Below the pieces are notes generated by a model. It did not search any database. It was not told the DNA's origin and worked only from the letters and a program-made list of their open reading frames with translations. 21,866 nt of DNA from contig JANQRM010000078.1 in NCBI GenBank assembly GCA_028284565.1, forward strand, positions 1 to 21,866, read 5' to 3'. This document shows positions 15,052 to 20,952 of the stretch, one piece after another (the first letter of the stretch is position 1; every line of letters starts with the position of its first letter). The DNA comes from Anaerolineae bacterium (GTDB lineage Bacteria > Chloroflexota > Anaerolineae > Aggregatilineales > Phototrophicaceae). Made by a program: the position numbers and the translations under genes.

Positions 15052-17043
15052 ATGCCGAACCCGATGAGCCAGTTACGAACACCGCGAACTCTCGCCATCC
15101 TCGCCTGCCTGATGATGGGACTGAGTACTTATTTCTATCGCCCCTTACAATCTTCAGATTTGGTGTTGGGGGATGTGCTCTTTGGTCTGGGCGCGATAAG
15201 TCTGTGGGTTGCCCTCTGGCGGGGAAAATCCGCCAGCTTACCAATATCCGAAATCTCTGAACGATCAACACCTCTTCCATTCCGGTGGTGGCATTATTTA
15301 TCGGTTGCCATCGGATTGGGATGCTTACTTCTCCTCTGGCAGACACAAGGACCCGTGCCGAACACCTTTGAATCCGCGTTTGGGATGCATCATCCGCAAC
15401 AGTTCCTGCTGTGGACGGTGGGCGTGTTGCTCATTATGTGGGGCATGATGAGTGGCGTTCGTTGGCGACGTTTCTTGTTAACCAAATCAATATTGCCGAT
15501 TGTGGGAATTACACTCGTTGGGCTGGTTATTCGGCTGTGGCAATTGGAATGGGCGGTTCACTTTTTCGTGGATGAAGCGCATTTTATCGAAGCCATGACG
15601 CGCCTATGGGACAAGCCGGATGTACAGATTTTGAGCTATCTCAACCCGATTGCCAACTTCACTTGGGTCTATTCCTACTGGCAAAGCTGGGTCGTCGGGC
15701 TATTTGGCAATTCATTAGCGAGTGCGCGGTTGCTGAGTGTGCTATTTGGGACGTTGACCGTTCCAGCTGTGTACGTCTTGGGGAAGCGTCTGTTTGACTA
15801 TCAAACGGGCTTGTTGGCAGGTGCGCTGTTGATGGCGTTTCCACCCCACATTCACTTTAGCCGACTCGCGCTCAATAACATCGTAGACCCCTTCTTTGCC
15901 GTAGTTGGGTTCATCTTTTTGTTGGATGGTTTCCGAACACAATCCAGACGTGCTTATGCACTTGCCGGGGTTTGTTTTGGCTTAACCCAATACTTCTATG
16001 AAGGTGGGCGAATCCTCTTCCCAGCACTAGTCGTCTTATGGTTGTTGAGTCGACTCGTTACTAGACAGTCTTTACCAACTAGACGCAATTTGCTGATATT
16101 TGGGCTGACATTTGTGATAATTGCCTCGCCCTTCTATCTCACTTTGCGGACATGGCGCGCAACGATTGTGCCACGATTGAGTGATCGTGGCGTGGAGACT
16201 GTAGATTGGGCAACTTTGCTTTCGGGTGAGGATGGGCTGGTGCAAATCCAAACCTTCTTCCGAGAGCGACTGAATCCGCCCTATTTGCATTTGGTCCACC
16301 TGCCGGATACAAGTGCATTTTATTATGGCGGGGAAACGGGGCTGATTCTGCCGATACTCGTTCCTCTGTTCTTTTTGGGATTAGCCATAGCGGTCTGGCG
16401 ATGGCGACGCGAAGGCTCGCTACTGCTCATGTGGGTTGGCTTGACGATCTTAGGCAATAGCCTGATTGCAGACAACACATGGACGGCGCGTTATGTGGTG
16501 GTGTTTCCGGCGTTGATTTTGCTCATAGCGATGGGTATCCGCTTTGTTTTGCCATTACTCATTCCAACGGTAAGTCGGCGATGGCAAGTCATCGGTGTCG
16601 GATTGCTTGCCGTTCTCTGTGTCGGACAAGTCCTCTACTATTTCACGATTCACATGCTCATCTATAATCAGCAAATCCGTCCCTTTTTAGATCATCAAGA
16701 CGTGGGCTTTCGCACGGTGGGCATGGCAGACGGCACATCTACATATTTACTGACGGACGAATTGACACTCGAATTGCATATCACGACTTTGCATCGACTC
16801 ACGGACACGGACATCGACTTTCGTATCTTACAACCCTTTGAATTTCCTTATGATTTGATGGCGGTGTTATCGAGTGGGACGGAGACAGTTTTCTTCCTAG
16901 AACCAGAGGATACGCCGACTTTGCACACCCTCCAAGCCACTTATCCACAAAGGTTAGACGGTCCTTATTGGTCGCTCTTTAATGTGCCTGCGGATAAGCA
17001 ATATGCCATGTATGTGGTTCGTGACGATGCGCCACCCCCCTAG
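15052..17043 (+). CDS. GT39-family membrane glycosyltransferase (paralogue B)
   Basis: 663 residues, starting at the ATG immediately after the preceding stop (TAG|ATG), so probably translated by re-initiation. It has an N-terminal membrane-helix module (~1-140), then a PMT/ArnT-type core with the catalytic-type pair D174-E175 (HFFVDEAHFIEA), FSRLALNNIVDP and LTQYFYEGGR, further helices, and a C-terminal segment ending DKQYAMYVVRDD. The layout and these motifs parallel the gene at 11076. Predicted to transfer sugar from polyprenyl-phosphate to an extracellular acceptor; the coupled laminin-B lipoprotein is a candidate partner or acceptor. Its stop codon shares the palindrome CTAG with the stop of the convergent VanW gene. 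Confidence 0.85.
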   Translation: MPNPMSQLRTPRTLAILACLMMGLSTYFYRPLQSSDLVLGDVLFGLGAISLWVALWRGKSASLPISEISERSTPLPFRWWHYLSVAIGLGCLLLLWQTQGPVPNTFESAFGMHHPQQFLLWTVGVLLIMWGMMSGVRWRRFLLTKSILPIVGITLVGLVIRLWQLEWAVHFFVDEAHFIEAMTRLWDKPDVQILSYLNPIANFTWVYSYWQSWVVGLFGNSLASARLLSVLFGTLTVPAVYVLGKRLFDYQTGLLAGALLMAFPPHIHFSRLALNNIVDPFFAVVGFIFLLDGFRTQSRRAYALAGVCFGLTQYFYEGGRILFPALVVLWLLSRLVTRQSLPTRRNLLIFGLTFVIIASPFYLTLRTWRATIVPRLSDRGVETVDWATLLSGEDGLVQIQTFFRERLNPPYLHLVHLPDTSAFYYGGETGLILPILVPLFFLGLAIAVWRWRREGSLLLMWVGLTILGNSLIADNTWTARYVVVFPALILLIAMGIRFVLPLLIPTVSRRWQVIGVGLLAVLCVGQVLYYFTIHMLIYNQQIRPFLDHQDVGFRTVGMADGTSTYLLTDELTLELHITTLHRLTDTDIDFRILQPFEFPYDLMAVLSSGTETVFFLEPEDTPTLHTLQATYPQRLDGPYWSLFNVPADKQYAMYVVRDDAPPP

Positions 17044-18920
17044 CCTGTGTTTTGATTCAAACGCGAATCGCCCGGAGCAACCTCGTAAATCGCCTGCCAT
17101 GGGAGATAATGTGTATAGATAAAGTCCTCGCGGAAGAGTGTGCCATCGGGTGAATAGACGTTGCGATAGACAGTGACATCTGCCCCGTCTGCCGAATAAT
17201 CTACCTGCGAGATTTGTCCGGGTTGGAGTTCTGAATTGGCGATAAAGCGATTGGGTGGTGCAGGTTCGACATTCTTCACAATCGCTTGTTCAATTTCTGT
17301 CTGCCAGTGTGGTGTGCTATAGAAACGGAATTGCAAGGCATTCTGTTGTGGATAAATCGCCGTTTCAATCAAGAGATGATATGGCGTGTTATTCTGGAAG
17401 CGGAAGTCACGCTCTGGTTGCCAGATAGCGGCATCTAAGCCGGGAGGATTGCCGTTGAGTTCATAGTAACCCACCCGATAACCATGACTGTTGCGTTCGG
17501 TGATGGCATAGCCTGCCTCGAATGCCGCGCGGAAAGCGGTTGTACTCACCTGACAGACTCCTCCGCCAACACCTGTGACTGTCCGCCCACCAAAGATGAC
17601 TTTGCCATCCACAAAACCATTTTCTAGGCTGATGTCGCCGAGATGATAGTTGAAGGAAAATTCCTCGCCGGGTCCGATGATGATGCCATCGAAACGGCTG
17701 GCAGAAACCGCAATGTTGGTACGTCGGTTGGTTTCTGAGCCTGTGAAATAAGTCGTTGATTCGGCAACCATCTGCACAATATCCAATTCAGCCGCAGAGA
17801 CTTGGTTATGATAGGTCGCTAGGGTGTAATTAAATGCCATCGGCACCGTGCGATTGTCTGCCGAAAAAACGCCTTCTTGTAAACGAGCCAGAGTCTCTTC
17901 AATATTCAGTTCGCGCCCGCTTATCGAGGGAACAATGACTTCAAGTTGTCCGGTTGACTCATTGAAGTGGAAGCGTCCGTTTTGAGCTGGTGTGATTAAG
18001 CCGGGAGCAAGTGTTTGCAAAAAGTCAGAGAAGACCGCCATATTGATGCTGACATCATAACTGCGTGTGCCATCGCCATTGTCATTGAGGGTGATTTGTA
18101 GCAAGGCGGCGATTTGCTCAACCGAAGCCGTCCATGGCCCAAGTTGGTTGCCCACTTCATCAACAGCAACCAGACTGACAGGCGCAGACAAGGCAATACG
18201 GGCTTTCTCTTGCGCTTCTGTCACATTCCAGATGGTCGGCGGAGTTTCATTGACGATGAGTGGAATCTCTGTGCCAGCATCAAAAGCAACAATCCGTTGT
18301 TGGAGTTGTGCGAGAGTTGCACCCACATCGAGATTGCGTCCAGCCTGTCCATCGGTGGCGATGACTTGTGCGCCATTGAGTGTCAGGGAGGCATCCACAG
18401 CCGGCTGATTGAGTTCACTAGCGATTTCACTGAGTTTGGATAGGGCAATACTCTCATCATAGGTGATTATCGGCGCAATGCTTTCCCCCGCAAACCACGC
18501 CGTTCCCTGTTCAAGCAAATTGTTAATCGCATCTCGTTCATGTCCGATGGCATAGGCTTCGTCAACCGTGGCTTGGGCATTAAAGGTCACACCCAGTTCC
18601 CCAGCCGTAATCTGCCAGAAACGGTCGCCATCGCGGAAAGTGAAAATAGCATCCGTATCATAAGTGAAGTTGTTGGCGATACTCGCATAGGCTTCTTCGT
18701 AAGTCATGCCACTTAAATCAATCCCCAGAGCCGATACACCCGGTACCACTTTATCGGTAAAGCGAATTTGGAGCGCAACCAAGAACATCCCCAAAACAAA
18801 GAGCAATAATATCAACCCAAAGATGACTAGAATTGGCAAGCGGACCAGCCATGGATTCCAGCGGCGTTGAGGAGTGCGTCGTGGGTATTGGGGGGTCGGT
18901 GGATGAGAAGCTGTGGCCAT
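17040..18920 (-). CDS. VanW-family protein with peptidoglycan-binding-like domains
   Basis: 626 residues from ATG 18920; an in-frame TTG at 18953 would add 11. Order: a Pro/Arg-rich cytoplasmic head (1-24), one membrane helix (~25-50), then two repeats of the PG_binding_4 type (one around GDRFWQITAGELGVTF, the second around NGRFHFNESTGQLEVI), then the VanW domain with the hallmark GGGVCQVSTT (C456), preceded by PGEEFSFN and followed by ERNSHGYRVGYY. The C-terminal ~90 residues are beta-rich with YSADGADVTVYRNVY. Such proteins sit on the outer face of the membrane and are thought to contact peptidoglycan; despite the name they are common in antibiotic-sensitive bacteria, and the enzymatic role is unsettled. 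Convergent with the GT39 paralogue B. Confidence 0.9.
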   Translation of the reverse strand: MATASHPPTPQYPRRTPQRRWNPWLVRLPILVIFGLILLLFVLGMFLVALQIRFTDKVVPGVSALGIDLSGMTYEEAYASIANNFTYDTDAIFTFRDGDRFWQITAGELGVTFNAQATVDEAYAIGHERDAINNLLEQGTAWFAGESIAPIITYDESIALSKLSEIASELNQPAVDASLTLNGAQVIATDGQAGRNLDVGATLAQLQQRIVAFDAGTEIPLIVNETPPTIWNVTEAQEKARIALSAPVSLVAVDEVGNQLGPWTASVEQIAALLQITLNDNGDGTRSYDVSINMAVFSDFLQTLAPGLITPAQNGRFHFNESTGQLEVIVPSISGRELNIEETLARLQEGVFSADNRTVPMAFNYTLATYHNQVSAAELDIVQMVAESTTYFTGSETNRRTNIAVSASRFDGIIIGPGEEFSFNYHLGDISLENGFVDGKVIFGGRTVTGVGGGVCQVSTTAFRAAFEAGYAITERNSHGYRVGYYELNGNPPGLDAAIWQPERDFRFQNNTPYHLLIETAIYPQQNALQFRFYSTPHWQTEIEQAIVKNVEPAPPNRFIANSELQPGQISQVDYSADGADVTVYRNVYSPDGTLFREDFIYTHYLPWQAIYEVAPGDSRLNQNTG

Positions 18921-19024
18921 TCGCAATGCACTTTCTTCAGTATCAATGTGCAATATTGTAGCAGGGCTAACCGAAGAGAATAGCCCATTTTAGAACGTAG
19001 AAAACAATTCTTACAGGATGCTAA

Positions 19025-19690
19025 CTAACTGGCTTCGGCGGTGCTTTCTGGAGTTGTCGTTTCTGGAAAAGCGAGAGGTTCACCCAAGCTCGCTAAATCC
19101 TGTACATCAAATTGAATGTGATCAATCCAGAAGTCATCAAAGACCATCAGGAGGACATCTCGAATGCGTTGCTTATGACCATAGGGCGCGCTGATATTCA
19201 CCGCGAGGAGATGATTATTTTGATGAGGCAACAAGACCATCAAGACGAGCGTGACATTGCCATCCCCATGATTCAGGGTGTAAAAGGCGGAGTCATGGTC
19301 TGACCATGTGAAGGAAACGGGTTCGGTTGAATAGCCTTTAGAACCATATTTATCAGATTGCTGGACAAGCGAAAGAATTTGCGACACGGTATGTTGTGTT
19401 GGGTTGTATTCAATCGGAAACTCGTCTATGGTGGGAATCCAGATATGAGTCGAGATACCATGTAGATGTCCATAATCATCAATCGAAGGCGACTCTTCGC
19501 TCAGGTAGATGTGATGCCCTTCAACTGTCACATCCCATCCTATGGGTTGACGTAATGCCATTGCAATTCCATCAACTTGGACTTGAATTGGCGTATCTTC
19601 GATTGGCACAGGTGATGGGGTGGGTGTTGCACTGCTGGGAACACAAGCAGTTACCCCAATCAATAACCCCAGAATGATCCATTTCCACAT
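19025..19690 (-). CDS. Lipoprotein of unknown function
   Basis: 221 residues from ATG 19690 (MWKWIILGLLIGVTAC), lipobox VTAC with C16 lipidated, followed by a Ser/Thr/Pro linker typical of surface-exposed lipoproteins. The frame opens at a double ATG at 19732, but those codons coincide with a TGTTATGAT -10 element and would put 14 polar residues before the signal peptide, so I prefer the later start. The mature part contains IAMALRQPIGWDV and a repeated beta pattern similar to small proteins that measure membrane damage or bind ligands, but I recognise no family. It ends in a Thr/Pro/Ser/Glu tail. It shares strand with the VanW gene 104 bases downstream. Confidence 0.65.
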   Translation of the reverse strand: MWKWIILGLLIGVTACVPSSATPTPSPVPIEDTPIQVQVDGIAMALRQPIGWDVTVEGHHIYLSEESPSIDDYGHLHGISTHIWIPTIDEFPIEYNPTQHTVSQILSLVQQSDKYGSKGYSTEPVSFTWSDHDSAFYTLNHGDGNVTLVLMVLLPHQNNHLLAVNISAPYGHKQRIRDVLLMVFDDFWIDHIQFDVQDLASLGEPLAFPETTTPESTAEAS

Positions 19691-19724
19691 TGCATGACTA
19701 CCATGTTTGTCATCGTTTATTGGC

Positions 19725-19733
19725 GACATCATA
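19725..19733 (-). promoter_or_regulatory. Extended -10 element before the lipoprotein gene
   Basis: Minus-strand TGTTATGAT, the same nine bases as at 11047-11055. No clear -35 hexamer is seen at 16-18 bases. Initiation about seven bases on leaves a leader of about 30 bases before ATG 19690. Confidence 0.35.
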
Positions 19734-19775
19734 ACATAGCTTTGAGCAAAACTGTGCGTTATCGAGCGAATGCTT

Positions 19776-19859
19776 ACGCAATGCTCATTTGTTACTCATT
19801 ACGAAGATTGGAATCAAAAACGACCATCAAAAGATAGTCGTTGGAGGGTAGCATTGCGT
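19776..19859. repeat. 10-base inverted repeat flanking a terminator
   Basis: ACGCAATGCT (19776-19785) and its exact reverse complement AGCATTGCGT (19850-19859) enclose the terminator hairpin at 19816-19842. No gene lies inside. It may form an outer stem at the 3' end of the small-gene transcript; a chance origin cannot be excluded. Confidence 0.45.
19816..19842 (-). terminator. Terminator of the small-gene operon
   Basis: Read on the minus strand, AACGACTATC pairs with GATGGTCGTT (ten pairs, one G-T) around a TTTT loop and runs into five T. It lies 24 bases after the stop of the third small gene. Confidence 0.75.
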
Positions 19860-19865
19860 TGTAGC

Positions 19866-19979
19866 TTAATTCCGATGAGTAGCTGGTTTACTACCAATCA
19901 GCTGTGCTTGTCCGCCTGTTTTCACATCTTGGAAGTGGCTATCTACCCGACGTGATTGATGTGTAAAGTAGTGCTTCAT
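19866..19979 (-). CDS. Small predicted protein, 37 residues (third of micro-operon)
   Basis: Starts MKHYFTHQSRRVDSH and ends SKPATHRN; basic and hydrophilic, with no membrane helix or signal peptide. A very strong ribosome binding site, GGGGAGG, lies seven bases before the ATG. It is last in a minus-strand series, 42 bases after the second small gene and 24 before a terminator. It does not align with the other two small proteins and I recognise no family. Coding is supported by the ribosome binding site and operon position only, so confidence is moderate. Confidence 0.5.
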   Translation of the reverse strand: MKHYFTHQSRRVDSHFQDVKTGGQAQLIGSKPATHRN

Positions 19980-20021
19980 GTCCCATCCTCCCCAGAATGG
20001 TCAAGTGTTGCTAGGCTGGTG

Positions 20022-20120
20022 CTACGACTGCTTCTTTAGTTGTTGAGCCAGTTGATACTGTTGTGCTTGTTGTTCTTGCTCTTGACGATATTGTTTGTTC
20101 AGATGATATTGCAAGTTCAT
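20022..20120 (-). CDS. Small Gln-rich helical protein, 32 residues (second of micro-operon)
   Basis: MNLQYHLNKQYRQEQEQQ followed by AQQYQLAQQLKKQS; almost half Gln, with no Pro or Gly, so probably one long helix, cytosolic. The ribosome binding site GGGAG lies seven bases before the ATG. It aligns without gaps over 31 residues with the product of the neighbouring gene at 20169: identical at M1, K9, E14, E16, A19, Q21, L24, A25 and K30, with K/R and L/I/M exchanges at several other sites. That parallel between two adjacent frames is hard to explain unless both are coding. Function unknown; a short interaction or regulatory peptide is possible. Confidence 0.62.
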   Translation of the reverse strand: MNLQYHLNKQYRQEQEQQAQQYQLAQQLKKQS

Positions 20121-20168
20121 GGTGGTTCTCCCAATTATGTGTCTGACTTATTGCTTTATACGTATAAA

Positions 20169-20279
20169 CTAGCGTTTCAGTTTCAGCGATTTCCGAATTC
20201 GGTTTGCTAAACGGGCTTGTTCGGCTTCGTGTTCCCGTTCCCGTTGGACGAGTTTGACCATTTCAAAATCAAAGTGCAT
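20169..20279 (-). CDS. Small charged helical protein, 36 residues (first of micro-operon)
   Basis: MHFDFEMVKLVQREREHE followed by AEQARLANRIRKSLKLKR; dense in Glu and Arg, no Pro or Gly, predicted as one amphipathic helix with a basic end that could touch RNA, DNA or membrane. The ribosome binding site AAAGGGAG lies six bases before the ATG. It is the first gene behind the promoter at 20375-20403 and a paralogue of the 32-residue product downstream (same E-x-E-x-x-A-x-Q-x-x-L-A-x-x-[LI]-[KR]-K pattern). I cannot assign a function. Confidence 0.65.
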   Translation of the reverse strand: MHFDFEMVKLVQREREHEAEQARLANRIRKSLKLKR

Positions 20280-20345
20280 GTTTGTCTCCCTTTGTCTTCT
20301 AACTCACTATACGGATGTCATCTACAAAAGGTTCAAAATCTATTC

Positions 20346-20365
20346 CATTCAAATTAATTTGAATG
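20346..20365. promoter_or_regulatory. Perfect 20-base palindrome, probable operator
   Basis: CATTCAAATTAATTTGAATG is its own reverse complement. It begins three bases beyond the expected start of transcription of the small-gene promoter, so a bound dimer would block initiation or early elongation. Its core AATTAATT recurs at 20402-20409, over the -35 box, exactly 50 bases away centre to centre. Confidence 0.65.
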
Positions 20366-20374
20366 ATTAAACAT

Positions 20375-20403
20375 AGTATATAGGGGTTTAATGCTGTTGT
20401 CAA
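20375..20403 (-). promoter_or_regulatory. Strong sigma-70-type promoter of the small-gene operon
   Basis: On the minus strand, perfect TTGACA (20403-20398), a 17-base spacer, then TATACT (20380-20375, 5/6). Very AT-rich DNA upstream (20404-20450) could act as an UP element. The expected start is near 20368, with an ~88-base leader to the first ATG. Confidence 0.8.
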
Positions 20404-20450
20404 TTAATTTTCAACCATTTAAATAATTTCAAATACTATTCATATACAAC

Positions 20451-20478
20451 AAAAAAACGCCCTCCTTGATGAGAGCGT
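20451..20478 (-). terminator. Rho-independent terminator after the cNMP-binding gene
   Basis: On the minus strand, ACGCTCTC pairs with GAGGGCGT (one T-G pair) around ATCAAG and is followed by a run of seven T that includes the last stem base. It lies 27 bases after the gene's stop and isolates it from the small-gene promoter. Confidence 0.85.
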
Positions 20479-20505
20479 CATTTATAGGGTTATCAGATTT
20501 ATGAA

Positions 20506-20859
20506 TTAGACGAGTTCATTCATATGGCGGATACGATTCGCCATCGTTTGCATCACTTGGAGCGCAAATGTCGGTGTCTCTTGCACGAGGAAGAGAAACT
20601 TTTGCTTGGGAACCGTGACAATCTTACAATCCGTTTTGGCGATCGCTTTGGCACTACGGGGCGCATTATCGAGCAACGCCATTTCGCCAAAATAGCCACC
20701 CGCTTCAACCGTTTCGAGGACTTGTTCTGCATGGACGATATTTACTTCGCCTTCTTTAATCGCATACATGACATCCCCTGTATCCCCCTCTTCGAGGATG
20801 GTTTGCCCAGCCGTATACTCAGTAAATTCTTGTGCATTTTTGAAATAATCTACAGCCAT
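20506..20859 (-). CDS. Stand-alone cyclic-nucleotide-binding domain protein
   Basis: 117 residues forming one CRP/PKA-type binding domain: beta roll with EEGDTGDVMYAIKEGEV, the phosphate-binding cassette F57-G58-E59-M-A-L-L and P67-R68-S-A-K-A, then closing helices (LQVMQTMANRIRHMNEL). The phosphate-binding Arg and the ligand-contacting Glu are both present, so it may bind cAMP or a related nucleotide. There is no helix-turn-helix, kinase or channel part, so it cannot act as a CRP regulator by itself; it more likely works through a partner protein. ATG 20859 has AGGAG upstream. It is a single-gene unit with its own promoter and terminator. Confidence 0.88.
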   Translation of the reverse strand: MAVDYFKNAQEFTEYTAGQTILEEGDTGDVMYAIKEGEVNIVHAEQVLETVEAGGYFGEMALLDNAPRSAKAIAKTDCKIVTVPKQKFLFLVQETPTFALQVMQTMANRIRHMNELV

Positions 20860-20898
20860 CTTGCCTTCTCCTGTTCAAGGTTGTACTACGCTAAGCTC

Positions 20899-20927
20899 AG
20901 TCTACTAAAGGGAAACCAGCCTGACAA
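20899..20927 (-). promoter_or_regulatory. Promoter of the cNMP-binding gene
   Basis: On the minus strand, TTGTCA (20927-20922, 5/6), a 17-base spacer, then TAGACT (20904-20899, 4/6). Expected start is near 20892, 33 bases before the ATG. Confidence 0.55.
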
Positions 20928-20952
20928 ATCTATTGCCTATTCTAACATGCTT

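Larger units (their letters stand above)
19734..20505. other. Long stretch without any conventional-size gene
   Basis: This 772-base gap holds, from right to left: the terminator of the cNMP gene, an AT-rich promoter region with a palindrome, three small genes on the minus strand, their terminator, and an inverted repeat. I see no structured RNA signature beyond these hairpins and no mobile-element ends. Confidence 0.6.

Noticed and set aside
17040..18920. Vancomycin resistance determinant
   Set aside because: VanW-domain proteins are widespread without vanH/A/X; none of those genes is nearby.
18921..18953. VanW protein starting at TTG 18953
   Set aside because: An ATG 11 codons later gives a normal cytoplasmic head before the membrane helix; no strong ribosome binding site supports the TTG.
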